From assembly GCF_002632615.1 (NCBI RefSeq), contig NZ_NITZ01000015.1:62001-126000 (forward strand): a stretch of DNA of 64,000 nucleotides, read 5' to 3'. The position numbers and the translations under genes are program-made. Of the stretch, positions 48,421-59,080 are shown in pieces. The first letter of the stretch is position 1; each line of letters starts with the position of its first letter. Below the pieces are notes generated by a model. That model saw only the letters and a program-made list of their open reading frames with translations, did not search any database and was not told the origin of the DNA. The stretch is from Xenorhabdus miraniensis (GTDB lineage: Bacteria; Pseudomonadota; Gammaproteobacteria; Enterobacterales; Enterobacteriaceae).

Positions 48421-48759
48421 TTAAATAGCCTTCATTGTACCTTTCGGCAAAATGGCAGCGACGAAGTCACGTTTGACAGTTATTTCAGTGGTATCATTCA
48501 GGGCAATTACAACGTAGCCTGTTTCAGACACTTTAGAGACACGACCAACCAAACCACCAGAAGTCAGTACTTCATCTCCTTTGGAGATGGAATCCATCAA
48601 TTTTTTATGTTCTTTGGTACGTTTTTGTTGTGGACGCAGGATCATAAAATAGAAAATCAAACCGAAAACAACCAGCATGATAATCAGAGAATATGGGTTA
48701 CCCTGAGCTTGTGCTGGTGCACCAGCAGCTGCCGCAGCTTCAGAAATAAAAAAACTCAT
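48421..48759 (-). CDS. yajC: Sec translocon accessory subunit YajC
   Basis: Single-span inner-membrane protein that co-purifies with SecDF. The 112 residues include the membrane helix [24 protein letters not shown], followed by [27 protein letters not shown] lies a few bases before the ATG at 48759. Unlike in E. coli, a terminator and a 169-base leader with periodic CGAAAA motifs separate it from tgt, so yajC-secD-secF should have its own promoter. Confidence 0.96.
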   Translation of the reverse strand: MSFFISEAAAAAGAPAQAQGNPYSLIIMLVVFGLIFYFMILRPQQKRTKEHKKLMDSISKGDEVLTSGGLVGRVSKVSETGYVVIALNDTTEITVKRDFVAAILPKGTMKAI

Positions 48760-48779
48760 CAAATTTCCCTCATTGTTAT

Positions 48780-48865
48780 CGAAAACATGTTACCGAAAAT
48801 CGTGTCATCGAAAAATATTACTTTCCGAAAATCTTACTTCTCGAAAATCGTGATTGCCGAAAATC
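48780..48865. repeat. Array of six CGAAAA(TC) motifs upstream of yajC
   Basis: CGAAAA starts at 48780, 48794, 48809, 48826, 48842 and 48858, a period of 14-17 bases, and four copies extend to CGAAAATC. On the yajC sense strand they read GATTTTCG. They fill most of the yajC leader after the tgt terminator. Confidence 0.8.
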
Positions 48866-48880
48866 GACAGTGGCCCGATC

Positions 48881-48919
48881 AAAAACCAGCCCGATATGCT
48901 ACACATATTGAGGCTGGTT
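48881..48919 (-). terminator. Rho-independent terminator of tgt
   Basis: Arms AACCAGCC (48884-48891) / GGCTGGTT (48912-48919) with an inner ATATG / CATAT stem, followed on the minus strand by TTTTTG. It lies 13 bases past the tgt stop and cuts the tgt-yajC link of E. coli. Confidence 0.85.
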
Positions 48920-48931
48920 AGTCACGCCAAA

Positions 48932-50056
<1,125 letters not shown>

Positions 50057-50169
50057 TTAACCTCCAGACATCAGAAAAACAGTCTGATGCTATACATAAA
50101 ACAGCACATTCTAATTGCTAATTAAGCCACTGTATACGTTGCAGCGTTCCATTCAACCACCACAGCTAA

Positions 50170-50206
50170 AGGGCAGCGCCTGTCACAACGGCGCGTGCCA
50201 TGCCCT
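50170..50206. repeat. GC-rich inverted repeat upstream of tgt
   Basis: AGGGCA (50170-50175) pairs with TGCCCT (50201-50206) and CGCC (50177-50180) with GGCG (50190-50193). Much more GC-rich than its surroundings. Could be a REP-like element or leader structure in the tgt mRNA. Confidence 0.4.
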
Positions 50207-50214
50207 GCGCACCA

Positions 50215-50244
50215 AATAAAAAAACCCAGCACGGGACTGGGCTT
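50215..50244 (-). terminator. Terminator of the relBE-type pair
   Basis: CCCAG / CTGGG stem (50225-50229 and 50237-50241) extended by flanking A/T pairs, followed on the minus strand by seven T. It sits between the toxin gene and tgt. Confidence 0.8.
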
Positions 50245-50347
50245 GGATTAATTCGTAGTTGATTCGTAATTAATATTTTAGATCGTTAGTATCAGGTTTG
50301 AAGGTACAAAATCCCCGTGATGGGGTTGTTAGTTACAAGTCAACGGC

Positions 50348-50641
50348 TCATTGTTCTATGCGCTCAACGGCTGACTTGTAACTTTTTGATTTTTCACGTT
50401 TACCAACAGCTATCACCCATATCACAATTTCTTCATCTATCACTTGGTAGACAAGGCGATATCCAGATGAGCGGAGTTTTATCTTAAAACATCCGGCTAA
50501 TTCACCATGCAATCTAGCTGATTCGATATAGGGGTTATCTTGTAGCTTTTTCAGCTTCTTTTTAAACTGCTCACGGATGCTTTTATCCAGCTTTTGCCAT
50601 TCCTTTAATGCACGTTCATCGAAATCTATACTAAATCTCAT
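50348..50641 (-). CDS. RelE family mRNA interferase toxin
   Basis: Toxin of a type II toxin-antitoxin pair, 97 residues, with RelE family layout: DFDERALKEWQKLD start, IREQFKKKLKKLQDN, and LHGELAGCFKIKLRSSGYRLVYQV core. RelE toxins cleave mRNA at the ribosome. Basic and late residues (KREKSKSYKSA) match the active-site side of the family. Its start overlaps the antitoxin end by 11 bases, typical coupling. Close to E. coli RelE in plan. Confidence 0.9.
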   Translation of the reverse strand: MRFSIDFDERALKEWQKLDKSIREQFKKKLKKLQDNPYIESARLHGELAGCFKIKLRSSGYRLVYQVIDEEIVIWVIAVGKREKSKSYKSAVERIEQ

Positions 50642-50885
50642 CGAGATTTACCCGAATTCGTTTAGCGGGGTTCTTTAAGCGTTCACGTACAACTTCCAGA
50701 ATGTCTTCATCCTCGTCATGTTCTGAGACCATCACGGATACTTCTGCAAACGGCAATTTTTCATTTTCTGCTACATAACGCAGAAAGAGCCGCATTGCAT
50801 CGGAAGGGGAGAGATTCAATTTATCAAATGCACGGTATGCATTCTTTTTCAGTTCTTCATCCACTCTTATCTGAATTGTGCTCAT
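50631..50885 (-). CDS. RelB/DinJ family antitoxin
   Basis: 84-residue antitoxin with an N-terminal ribbon-helix-helix (STIQIRVDEELKKNAYRAFDKLNLSPSDAMRLFL) that binds the operator, and an acidic C-terminal part (SEHDEDEDILEVV) that neutralises the toxin. Likely autoregulates with the toxin as corepressor. Inverted TGTAATTACA elements stand directly upstream. The pair splits queA from tgt, an insertion relative to E. coli. Confidence 0.9.
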   Translation of the reverse strand: MSTIQIRVDEELKKNAYRAFDKLNLSPSDAMRLFLRYVAENEKLPFAEVSVMVSEHDEDEDILEVVRERLKNPAKRIRVNLDEI

Positions 50886-50897
50886 AGTATCACCACA

Positions 50898-50925
50898 TGT
50901 AATTACACTTGTATTACATTGTACA
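50898..50925 (-). promoter_or_regulatory. Operator region of the toxin-antitoxin pair
   Basis: Perfect palindrome TGTAATTACA (50898-50907), then TGTATTACA (50910-50918) and TGTACA (50920-50925). Repeated palindromic elements this close to the antitoxin start are typical of ribbon-helix-helix autoregulation. Confidence 0.6.
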
Positions 50926-51183
50926 TTATTTCATCTATGGCGCAATAATTTTTACTGGATACACGGTTTAGGGAGATTAATAATCTGCCCACTGACGCAC
51001 TAAGGCTAGGTGAGGTGTATAGCATTTAGTGTCACGCTGCCAAAGCCTATCGCTTCAATGCCTTTGACAATAGACATTTTCACGAAGATATTGGTCAGCA
51101 TTGAACGACAATCATGTCAGCCAGAAACAACATGTAACGTTATTAACTAGCTGAAATGACGATCATTCTGATTTCAAAATATT
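50926..51183. other. Region between queA and the toxin-antitoxin pair
   Basis: No gene supported. On the minus strand a short open stretch (SMLTNIFVKMSIVKGIEAIG and following, about 50 codons) looks protein-like, so the region may hold a remnant of a broken gene. No clear terminator for queA is visible. Confidence 0.3.
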
Positions 51184-52284
51184 TTATTTCAATACCGCTT
51201 CTTTCGATGCCATTTCTTTCGATGCCATCATATTGCGACTGATAAACATCGCATCACCATAACTAAAAAAGCGATATTTTTCTGTCACCGCTTCTTTATA
51301 GGCACTCATGGTATTTTTATAACCGGCGAACGCAGAAACCAGCATGATAAGCGTGGATTCTGGCAGATGGAAATTGGTAATCAATGCGTCGACAACCTGA
51401 TATTCAAAACCCGGATAGATAAAGATTTGGGTATCATCAAAAAAAGGCGCAATAATCCCATTCTGGCAGGCTCTGGCAGCACTTTCCAATGAGCGGACTG
51501 AAGTTGTTCCCACCGCGACAACTTTGTTACCACGCGCTTTACATGCCAGTACAGCATCCACGACGTTCTGTGGCACTTCCGCATATTCAGCATGCATAAC
51601 ATGATTTTCGATGGTTTCCACTCGCACAGGCTGAAAAGTACCGGCGCCAACATGCAAGGTGACAAAGGCCATTTCAATGCCTTTTTCACGCAAAGCAGCC
51701 AAAAGCGGTTCATCAAAATGCAGTCCGGCAGTTGGTGCAGCCACTGCGCCCGGGCGCTCACTATAGACCGTCTGATATAACTCACGATCTGCGTCTTCAT
51801 CAGGGCGGGCGATATAAGGAGGCAGTGGCATATGACCAATTTGATCCAAAATGGTCAACACATCACGATCATCATCAAAACGAATTTCAAACAATGTATC
51901 ATGACGCGCTAGCATCGTTGCTTTAATGCTTTGAGCTTCACCAAGAACATCTTCACCAAGAATAAGCTCAGCGCCTTCTTTCGGTGCCTTGGAAGCACGA
52001 ACATGAGCAAGCACTCGCTTATTATCCAGCATCCTTTCAACTAAAACTTCCAATTTTCCCCCCGTCGCTTTGCGGCCAAACAGGCGCGCAGGAATGACGC
52101 GAGTATTATTGAAAACCAACAGATCACCGGCTTCCAGCTTATCCAGCACATCAGTAAAAACACCGTGCGTCAGCTTTCCCGTTTCACCGTCGAGGGAAAG
52201 CAGGCGACAGGCACTCCGCTGTGGCTGGGGATAGTGAGCAATCAGCTCATCTGGCAGTTCAAATGTAAAATCAGCGACACGCAT
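51184..52284 (-). CDS. queA: S-adenosylmethionine:tRNA ribosyltransferase-isomerase QueA
   Basis: Transfers the ribosyl unit of SAM to preQ1 on tRNA to give epoxyqueuosine. The 366 residues hold [69 protein letters not shown] and [11 protein letters not shown]. The ATG at 52284 matches E. coli; a TTG six codons upstream is less likely. The C-terminus differs from E. coli and ends in a repeated [10 protein letters not shown] from a perfect 15-base tandem duplication. Confidence 0.96.
   Translation of the reverse strand: MRVADFTFELPDELIAHYPQPQRSACRLLSLDGETGKLTHGVFTDVLDKLEAGDLLVFNNTRVIPARLFGRKATGGKLEVLVERMLDNKRVLAHVRASKAPKEGAELILGEDVLGEAQSIKATMLARHDTLFEIRFDDDRDVLTILDQIGHMPLPPYIARPDEDADRELYQTVYSERPGAVAAPTAGLHFDEPLLAALREKGIEMAFVTLHVGAGTFQPVRVETIENHVMHAEYAEVPQNVVDAVLACKARGNKVVAVGTTSVRSLESAARACQNGIIAPFFDDTQIFIYPGFEYQVVDALITNFHLPESTLIMLVSAFAGYKNTMSAYKEAVTEKYRFFSYGDAMFISRNMMASKEMASKEAVLK
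51199..51228. repeat. 15-base perfect tandem duplication in queA 3' end
   Basis: TTCTTTCGATGCCAT occurs twice back to back (51199-51213 and 51214-51228), adding five residues in frame near the QueA C-terminus. Confidence 0.9.
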
Positions 52285-52388
52285 TTTATCTGTATCATTC
52301 AAAAAAACAGGCGGACTAGTCTAGTGCTGCAAACGCGAGGGTGCAACAAAGAAGCATCTGGTTTAGCGATTTACGGTATACTCTCATC

Positions 52389-52976
52389 ATGAATTTTCTC
52401 GCACACCTTCATTTAGCTGCATTATCGGAAAGCTCCTTATTGGGCAATCTGATGGCAGATTTTGTCCGCGGTTCACCAGAAGGATTGTTCAATTCCGACA
52501 TTGTAGCGGGCATCCGTATGCACCGTCGGGTAGACAGCCTGACGGACAGACACCCGCTTGTCATAGAAGCACGTCACTTATTCCGTTGTGAGTATCGCCG
52601 CGTTGCCCCAATTACCCTTGATATTATCTGGGATCATTTTCTTGCCCGACATTGGGACAAACTTGAAAAAAATTATTCTTTGCCTGAATTCGCCAACATT
52701 GCCCGCAGCAACATAGAGCCTCATCTCGATTCAACCCCTGAAAAGTTTCAAGAACTGAACAGTTATCTCTGGTCACAAAACCTGCTCATCCGCTATGCGG
52801 ATATGTCCTGCATTGCCAATGTACTGCAAAGCATGGCACGCAGACGCCCGAAATTATCAGCGCTGGCAGGGTCATATCAGGATATAGAAACCCATTACCT
52901 TGATTTTGAAACACTATTTTTGCAATTCTATCCACAAATGATGGCATTAGCGTCAAACAAGTTCCTGCTTGAATGA
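52389..52976 (+). CDS. acpH: Acyl carrier protein phosphodiesterase
   Basis: Removes 4'-phosphopantetheine from acyl carrier protein. The 195 residues (E. coli 193) start [28 protein letters not shown] and include [17 protein letters not shown] and [17 protein letters not shown], with the His and Asp pattern of a metal-dependent HD-like hydrolase. The ATG at 52389 is used because family conservation starts there. Divergent from queA, as in E. coli. Confidence 0.95.
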   Translation: MNFLAHLHLAALSESSLLGNLMADFVRGSPEGLFNSDIVAGIRMHRRVDSLTDRHPLVIEARHLFRCEYRRVAPITLDIIWDHFLARHWDKLEKNYSLPEFANIARSNIEPHLDSTPEKFQELNSYLWSQNLLIRYADMSCIANVLQSMARRRPKLSALAGSYQDIETHYLDFETLFLQFYPQMMALASNKFLLE

Positions 52977-53166
52977 AAAAATTTTCCAGAGCCTTGCACT
53001 TTTTTCAAATAGTTTTATCTTATGTAGGCCAAAGGAATTAAAAACAGGTTATCGATAGGTAAAACCTATTACAGTAATTGGTATTTTATTCTTTATTGCT
53101 ATACCCTAATTCCTTATGCTGTAACCCGTTTCTACATAACACCTTTTAAAATCACAGGAGTCAATT

Positions 53167-53769
53167 ATGGTTTTAGTAACCCGCCAAGCCCCTGACTTTA
53201 CAGCTGCAGCAGTTCTCGGTAACGGTGAAATCGTTGATAACTTCAATCTGAAAAAACACCTGAATGGCCGTCCTGCCGTTATTTTCTTCTGGCCAATGGA
53301 TTTCACTTTTGTTTGCCCTTCTGAGTTGATCGCTTTTGATCACCGTTATGAAGAATTCCAGAAACGCGGTGTTGAAGTTATCGGCGTTTCCTTCGACTCT
53401 GAGTTCGTTCACAACGCATGGCGTAAAACCCCAATCAGCGAAGGTGGTATCGGCGAAGTCAAATATCCAATGGTTGCTGACATCAAACGTGACATCATGA
53501 AAGCTTACGGCATTGAGCACCCAGAAGCTGGCGTTGCCTTGCGTGGTTCTTTCCTGATTGACAAAAATGGTGTTGTCCGTCATCAAGTTGTTAACGATCT
53601 GCCACTGGGCCGTAACATCGACGAGATGGTACGTATGGTTGACGCTCTGCAATTCCACGAAGAACATGGCGAAGTTTGTCCTGCACAATGGGCAAAAGGT
53701 CAAGAAGGTATGGGCGCTTCACCTGAAGGCGTAGCCAAATACCTGACCAAAAATGCTGACAAACTGTAA
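53167..53769 (+). CDS. 2-Cys peroxiredoxin (AhpC/TSA family)
   Basis: Thiol peroxidase that reduces hydrogen peroxide and organic hydroperoxides. The 200 residues contain the peroxidatic Cys50 in FTFVCPSEL and the resolving Cys171 in GEVCPAQW, with conserved Arg in ALRGSFLID. It is of the typical 2-Cys, Tpx/Prx1-like type and lacks a neighbouring ahpF, so thioredoxin is the likely reductant. AGGAG lies six bases before the ATG, and a strong terminator follows. E. coli K-12 has no such gene here. Codon choice suggests high expression. Confidence 0.93.
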   Translation: MVLVTRQAPDFTAAAVLGNGEIVDNFNLKKHLNGRPAVIFFWPMDFTFVCPSELIAFDHRYEEFQKRGVEVIGVSFDSEFVHNAWRKTPISEGGIGEVKYPMVADIKRDIMKAYGIEHPEAGVALRGSFLIDKNGVVRHQVVNDLPLGRNIDEMVRMVDALQFHEEHGEVCPAQWAKGQEGMGASPEGVAKYLTKNADKL

Positions 53770-53818
53770 TATTCCGCAGCATTTAGTCATTTAATAACAT
53801 AGTGTTATTACCCCTTCC

Positions 53819-53848
53819 AAACCAGCCGCTTGTCGGCTGGTTTTTTTT
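53819..53848 (+). terminator. Rho-independent terminator of the peroxiredoxin gene
   Basis: Ten-base stem AAACCAGCCG (53819-53828) / CGGCTGGTTT (53834-53843), loop of five, then more T for eight in total. A textbook terminator. Confidence 0.93.
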
Positions 53849-54025
53849 CTCGCAAAACAGATCTTCCTGAATCCCGCTGTCTTATCAGCTTACATTAAAT
53901 TACGCACAAAAAATCGCCCTTTCCAAAATCCTGAGCTTTAGATAAGGTAACCTACATATTACTAACAAAAACATCACAAACAATTGAGTCTCTCCACAGT
54001 AGACTCACGCTTAGGAGAACAACAC

Positions 54026-55789
54026 ATGTTAAAAGCATGGAAAATACCGTTGATAGCTGTATCCCTCCTCGTCTTTTCCCCACTTTATGCAGCCACTGAA
54101 CCTGCCGTTGAAGCTAAACAAGGCATGGTTGTCAGCTCACAACGCCTTGCTTCACAAGCGGGTATCGATATTCTCAAAATGGGTGGAAACGCTATTGACG
54201 CCGCAGTTGCTGTTGGTTATGCCCAGGCTGTCGTCAATCCTTGCTGCGGCAACATTGGTGGGGGTGGGTTTATGACTATCCATCTCGCCAATGGCAAAGA
54301 TACCTTCATTAACTTCCGTGAAACCGCACCCGCCGCCGCCAGTGCTAATATGTATCTGGATAAAGACGGCAATGTTATCAAAAATGCCAGCCTGTATGGT
54401 TACAAATCGGTTGCTGTACCGGGCACAATCATGGGATTTGAAGAAGCCTTGAAAAAATATGGCACATTGACCCGTGAACAAGTGATGGCTCCTGCCATCA
54501 AACTCGCTCGTGAAGGCTATATCCTGACCCGAGGCGATACCGATATTCTGGACACGACTGTTAAGCGTTTTGCTCAAGATCCAGAAGCAACCCGTATTTT
54601 CCTGCGTAAAGATGGTACGCCATTCGAACCCGGAGACAGACTCATCCAAACCGATTTAGCCAATACACTGGAACTGATTGCCAAAAAAGGGCCGGATGCT
54701 TTTTATCACGGTAAAATCCCTCAACTTGTCGAAGAAGCATCAAAAAAATCGGGGGGAATTATCACCGCAGCCGATTTTGCTAACTTTCATATCACCGAAA
54801 CAACCCCTGTCACCTGTAGCTATCGCGGCTACAAATTCATCTCTTCTCCACCTCCCAGCTCTGGTGGCGTCACGTTATGCGAAATATTGAACATTGTGGA
54901 AGGTTATGATCTTAAATCCATGGGATTTAATTCCGCTGCTTATATCCACACATTGACAGAAGCCATGCGCCACGCCTATATGGATAGAAACACCTATCTG
55001 GGCGATCCGGCATTTGTCAAAAACCCTCTTAATAGGCTGTTAAGTAAAAGCTACGCAGAATCTATCCGAAAAGAGATTCAACCTGACAAAGCGACTCCAT
55101 CAGTAAATGTCCAACCTGGCATTGGTCCCCATGAAAAACCAGAAACCACGCATTATTCCGTCGTGGATAAAGACGGAAATGCAGTATCAACCACTTACAC
55201 AATTAATGGACGCTTTGGCGCTGTCGTGATTGCACCAGGAACCGGCTTTTTCCTGAACGATGAAATGGACGATTTCACAACCAAAGTGGGTGAAAAAAAC
55301 CTATATGGTCTAGTGCAAGGCGCAACTAACTCCATTGCCCCGGGTAAGCGCCCACTATCATCAATGAGCCCTACCCTCGTGACTAAAGATAATAAAATCT
55401 TTCTGGTGCTAGGTTCTCCGGGAGGCTCCCGCATTATCTCCATCACGCTACAGAGCGCCCTGAATATCATCGACTTCAATATGCCACCACAAGAAGCGGT
55501 CAATAGCCCACGTATACACCATCAATGGCTACCCGATGAAGTCTATTATGAACAGCGTGGCCTGTCGAAAGACACCCTGAATTTACTGGAAAAAATGGGT
55601 TACAAAATGGTGGAGCAAACACCATGGGGAGCGACAGAGTTAATCATGATTGGATTGCCGGGCGCGGCTGGGGTTACTTCTGTAAATTCTTCCGGCAATG
55701 ATTCAGCGGTATCAGGCATTGTCCGTGAAGGTTACATCTATGGTTCCAATGATGTACGGCGACCTGCTGGTGCTGCTATTGGTTACTGA
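54026..55789 (+). CDS. ggt: Gamma-glutamyltranspeptidase
   Basis: Periplasmic N-terminal-nucleophile hydrolase that cleaves gamma-glutamyl bonds, including in glutathione, and transfers gamma-glutamyl groups. The 587-residue precursor starts with a signal peptide (KAWKIPLIAVSLLVFSPLYA). Self-cleavage is expected before Thr374 in PETTHYSVVDKDGNAVS, splitting large and small subunits. Substrate-binding motifs FRETAPAAA and PLSSMSPT and the oxyanion-site GSPGGSRI are present. AGGAG lies eight bases before the ATG at 54026; the upstream extension is not a signal sequence. The gene ends within a 17-base tandem duplication. Confidence 0.95.
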   Translation: MLKAWKIPLIAVSLLVFSPLYAATEPAVEAKQGMVVSSQRLASQAGIDILKMGGNAIDAAVAVGYAQAVVNPCCGNIGGGGFMTIHLANGKDTFINFRETAPAAASANMYLDKDGNVIKNASLYGYKSVAVPGTIMGFEEALKKYGTLTREQVMAPAIKLAREGYILTRGDTDILDTTVKRFAQDPEATRIFLRKDGTPFEPGDRLIQTDLANTLELIAKKGPDAFYHGKIPQLVEEASKKSGGIITAADFANFHITETTPVTCSYRGYKFISSPPPSSGGVTLCEILNIVEGYDLKSMGFNSAAYIHTLTEAMRHAYMDRNTYLGDPAFVKNPLNRLLSKSYAESIRKEIQPDKATPSVNVQPGIGPHEKPETTHYSVVDKDGNAVSTTYTINGRFGAVVIAPGTGFFLNDEMDDFTTKVGEKNLYGLVQGATNSIAPGKRPLSSMSPTLVTKDNKIFLVLGSPGGSRIISITLQSALNIIDFNMPPQEAVNSPRIHHQWLPDEVYYEQRGLSKDTLNLLEKMGYKMVEQTPWGATELIMIGLPGAAGVTSVNSSGNDSAVSGIVREGYIYGSNDVRRPAGAAIGY

Positions 55790-55811
55790 TTCAGATTGGT
55801 TACTGATTCAG
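55778..55811. repeat. 17-base perfect tandem duplication at the ggt stop
   Basis: ATTGGTTACTGATTCAG is present twice head to tail (55778-55794 and 55795-55811). The first copy holds the last codons (Ile-Gly-Tyr) and the stop; the second is downstream. Confidence 0.92.
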
Positions 55812-55825
55812 TCTGAGTAAATTAA

Positions 55826-55861
55826 ATAAGGGTGGGCATACTAAAACAGCCCACCCTTATT
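55826..55861. terminator. Bidirectional terminator between ggt and brnQ
   Basis: Twelve-base stem ATAAGGGTGGGC / GCCCACCCTTAT (about 55826-55837 and 55849-55860) with T-rich flanks on both strands, suited to the convergent genes. Confidence 0.85.
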
Positions 55862-55913
55862 ATTAATATCACCAATTCAGTCATGAGGTTAGTGAATAAC
55901 CACTTATTCTTTC

Positions 55914-57254
55914 TTACTGTTCTTCATGCTGAGCTTCATACTTTGGGAGTTTTACTCCTCCTGCGATGCGGTCATAAACAGCACATACAACAATAGTCAG
56001 CAAAGTAGGCAGTAACCATGCCAAACCCTGATCTGCCAATGGCAAATGCTTCGCCCATTCAGGCAGTAAGTGAGACAGATATTCAGAAGATTTTACTGCA
56101 TCCAAAATTCCAAACAGCAGGCTGATAGCCATTGCTGGAGCCAGAATACGCGAGAAGTTATTCCACCAGTTCATTGTAAAGCTCAGTAATACCAGAATGA
56201 TACATGGCGGATAAATTGCCGTCAGCACTGGAATAGAGAACTTAATCAAGTGGCTCAGGCCCAGATTAGAGACCAGCATAGAGAACGTGCCCAGAATCAG
56301 CACAAGCGCACGATAAGACAACGGTAAATAACGGCTGAAAAACTCAGAACAAGCACAAGTCAAACCTACAGCGGTAACCATACAGGCCACGAAAATCAGT
56401 ACCGCCAGAAAGAAACTGCCGTAGTTACCAAAAACATTTTGGACATAAGCATGCAGGATCACCGCGCCATTTTCAGCATTCGGTACCAATGTGCCACTGT
56501 TTTCCCCAAGCTTGAACAAAGAGAGATACACAAGTGCCAGGCCAAGACCCGCAATCAGGCCAGCCCACATGGTATAGCGAGTCAGCAAAGAAGAAGCCTC
56601 AACCCCGCGGGAACGAGCAGCATTAACAATAACAATGCCGAACACCATCGCGGCTAATGTATCCATCGTCAGGTAACCATTTATAAAGCCATTTGAGAAC
56701 GGAATTTCTTTATAGGTTTCAACGGCTGAAATAGAGCCACCAGCAGGCCACAGCACAGCAGCGATACCCAGAATGGCCAGCGCCAGAATTTTGATTGGAG
56801 CCAGTATGTGCCCGATACTATCCAGCAGTTTGCCCGGATACAGTGAAATCAGGATCACCAATGCAAAATAAACAACACTGTAGATGAACAAAGGAAGTTC
56901 ACCAGTTCCGGTAATTGGCGCAATACCCACTTCAAAAGAAACTGTTGCGGTTCTAGGCGTTGCGAATAGAGGGCCTACAGCCAAATAGCAAACAGTTGCC
57001 AGAACCAAACCCGCAGTTTTTCCAATAGGTGAACTCAGTGCTTCAATGCCACCACCTACTTTTGCCAAAGCAATTACGGTAATAACGGGCAAGCCAACAG
57101 CGGTTAGCAAAAAGCCAGCGGCTGCGATCCAAACATGTTCTCCAGCCTGCAAGCCAACCATAGGCGGAAAAATGATATTTCCCGCACCAACGAACAAGGC
57201 AAAAGTCATAAAACCTAATGCCCAAATATCCTTAGATGATAAACGGTATGCCAT
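55914..57254 (-). CDS. brnQ: Branched-chain amino acid transporter BrnQ (LIV-II)
   Basis: Sodium-coupled inner-membrane carrier for leucine, isoleucine and valine. The 446 residues (E. coli 439) form about 12 helices, beginning [31 protein letters not shown] and including [18 protein letters not shown] and [20 protein letters not shown]. It follows phoR on the same strand, as in E. coli, but with a 377-base gap. The next neighbour ggt is convergent. Confidence 0.96.
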   Translation of the reverse strand: MAYRLSSKDIWALGFMTFALFVGAGNIIFPPMVGLQAGEHVWIAAAGFLLTAVGLPVITVIALAKVGGGIEALSSPIGKTAGLVLATVCYLAVGPLFATPRTATVSFEVGIAPITGTGELPLFIYSVVYFALVILISLYPGKLLDSIGHILAPIKILALAILGIAAVLWPAGGSISAVETYKEIPFSNGFINGYLTMDTLAAMVFGIVIVNAARSRGVEASSLLTRYTMWAGLIAGLGLALVYLSLFKLGENSGTLVPNAENGAVILHAYVQNVFGNYGSFFLAVLIFVACMVTAVGLTCACSEFFSRYLPLSYRALVLILGTFSMLVSNLGLSHLIKFSIPVLTAIYPPCIILVLLSFTMNWWNNFSRILAPAMAISLLFGILDAVKSSEYLSHLLPEWAKHLPLADQGLAWLLPTLLTIVVCAVYDRIAGGVKLPKYEAQHEEQ

Positions 57255-57631
57255 AATAATTATTAATGTATTGTTGCCAAAAGAATTGTATGTACGATAT
57301 TAAGTATCGCAATCACTTGAATTTGCACTGGCGAGACTGAACTCTGTTTTAACAATCAGTGAGTAACATAATATTCACTGATAAACGTGAAATACAGAAT
57401 GATAGTGGTAATTACAGCTAGAATCGCCAACAACTGCCCACAAGTAAAACTTTTATAGCGTCAAAAGGCAAGCAGCAAACCAAAAACCAGAACAATATTC
57501 TAAACTAAATTTTAAAATCAGTGATTATTGTTATCTATCATTGAATACACACTATATGATTTGTGCTTTTTTTATTCATATTGATTAATAAATAATTTTT
57601 CCCGTATTGTTACCATTAAATCCTATTAAAC
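57255..57631. other. Regulatory region between phoR and brnQ
   Basis: 377 AT-rich bases, no gene. Inverted repeats CGATA/TATCG (57295-57309) and ATCAGTGA / TCACTGAT (57355-57362 and 57375-57382, 12-base spacer) lie upstream of brnQ and may be regulator sites or the end hairpin of the phoBR mRNA. Confidence 0.5.
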
Positions 57632-58945
57632 TTAGCTATTTTTATTCAAACTCTTTTTAGTCGAAACAATAAGTCGAGGTGCTAATAGAAAGCTAAAAAT
57701 AGATCCCTTTCCTAATACACTGGAAATATCGAGATTGGTATTGTAATGATGCAGTGCGTGTTTCACTATCGCCAGCCCTAGCCCGCTACCTCCAGTTTGT
57801 CGGGAACGGGCACGGTCAACACGATAAAAACGTTCGGTAAGACGTGGCAAATGTTCTGCGCTAATTCCTCCGCCATTATCTTCCACTTTAAACAGCGCCC
57901 CCTGAGCCACCCTTTGCCAACTAACCTCAATTCGCGTTCCCTCAGGAGTATGTCTAATGGCGTTATAGACCAGATTAGACATCGCACTGCGCAGTTGTTC
58001 TTCATTACCAAAAACTTTCAGTTTTTCATCAACATTAAATATGATGTCATACTGGTTATTACCCAAGGCGAGGGTTTCCTGCTGCAATAGATTCAACATA
58101 GCAGGAACATCAACCACTTTATTCATATCCACTTGCGGCCCGATTTCAATTTTAGAGAGATGCAATAGTTGCGTAACCAGACTATCCATTCTCCGTATCT
58201 GTTCCTGCATCGTTCTGACCGCTTTCTGGTTTACCTGACTGCCAAGTACCTGATCCTGCATCATTTCTAAATAACCTTGCAATACAGTAAGCGGTGTCCT
58301 GAGTTCATGGCTGACATTGGCGAAAAAATCCCGTCTGGAATTTTCCAGTAACCTTTTTTGGGTAATATCACGCACCACCATCAATAACTGCCTTTCTGAA
58401 TAGGGCATGACCCGGAATTCCATCATATTACCGTTGTTCAATTCGATGGTTAAAGGGCGGGAAAAGTCATTTGCTGTGATATAGCGACTAAAATCGGGGT
58501 AGCGAAGTAAATTGAAAATATGCTGACCGTTATCCTCTGGCCAACGGAACCCAAGTAAATGCTGTGCCAGACGATTACACCAGAAAATGTTGCCCTCTGT
58601 GGTCATCATCACAATGGCATCCGGTAGTGACTCAGCGCCACTGCGAAAGCGTTTGATCAATAATGCGAGTTCACGACGTCGTTTACGGTTACGCTGCTGC
58701 ATCTGATAAATGCCGTAAAAAATAGGTTCCCATCCGCCGCGTCCCGCAGGAGGTAACATACTGCGATCTAACCATAACCAATGGGATAATTTCAGCAAAT
58801 TATAGCTATGCCACACCAGTGCCAAAAATAGCGCGATAACCAATAACCAAGCCAAATGACCAACAAAAAGAGACAAAATGACAGCGGGCAAACAGAAAAG
58901 CACGAAGCCCAATACCAACTTTTTCCATGATAAACGCTCAAGCAC
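57632..58945 (-). CDS. phoR: Phosphate regulon sensor kinase PhoR
   Basis: Inner-membrane histidine kinase that phosphorylates PhoB under phosphate limitation, signalling with PstSCAB and PhoU. The 437 residues (E. coli 431) hold two N-terminal helices, a PAS domain ([23 protein letters not shown]), the phospho-acceptor His in [23 protein letters not shown], and the ATPase motifs [21 protein letters not shown] and [14 protein letters not shown]. It starts with GTG, as in E. coli. A 135-base spacer with short repeats separates it from phoB. Confidence 0.97.
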   Translation of the reverse strand: MLERLSWKKLVLGFVLFCLPAVILSLFVGHLAWLLVIALFLALVWHSYNLLKLSHWLWLDRSMLPPAGRGGWEPIFYGIYQMQQRNRKRRRELALLIKRFRSGAESLPDAIVMMTTEGNIFWCNRLAQHLLGFRWPEDNGQHIFNLLRYPDFSRYITANDFSRPLTIELNNGNMMEFRVMPYSERQLLMVVRDITQKRLLENSRRDFFANVSHELRTPLTVLQGYLEMMQDQVLGSQVNQKAVRTMQEQIRRMDSLVTQLLHLSKIEIGPQVDMNKVVDVPAMLNLLQQETLALGNNQYDIIFNVDEKLKVFGNEEQLRSAMSNLVYNAIRHTPEGTRIEVSWQRVAQGALFKVEDNGGGISAEHLPRLTERFYRVDRARSRQTGGSGLGLAIVKHALHHYNTNLDISSVLGKGSIFSFLLAPRLIVSTKKSLNKNS

Positions 58946-59000
58946 GTTATTTTCTCCGGTACGAAAACGGTATTACCCGAAACCATTACCCAAACTTCTG

Positions 59001-59070
59001 CCAATCAATACTACTTACCAATCAACATTACCAATTAACACCAAAGGGTACCAATCAACACCAAAGGGGG
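59001..59070. repeat. Degenerate CCAATCAACA repeats between phoB and phoR
   Basis: CCAATCAA(T/C)A-type motifs start at 59001, 59018, 59031 and 59051. The last two belong to a 20-base near-perfect tandem pair (59031-59050 and 59051-59070) ending CCAAAGGG. On the transcript they read TGTTGATTGG. E. coli has a much shorter spacer. Confidence 0.75.
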
Positions 59071-59080
59071 TTCATAACCA

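Noticed and set aside
48780..48865. CGAAAATC repeats read as a CRISPR array
   Set aside because: Units are about 8 bases with equally short gaps; CRISPR repeats are 21-40 bases with spacers of similar length, and no cas genes are present.
53173..53703. 176-codon minus-strand open frame inside the peroxiredoxin gene
   Set aside because: Antisense of a strongly biased, highly expressed gene, a common cause of long spurious frames.
59001..59070. phoB-phoR repeats read as CRISPR or mobile element ends
   Set aside because: Copies are short, degenerate and unevenly spaced, with no element between them.
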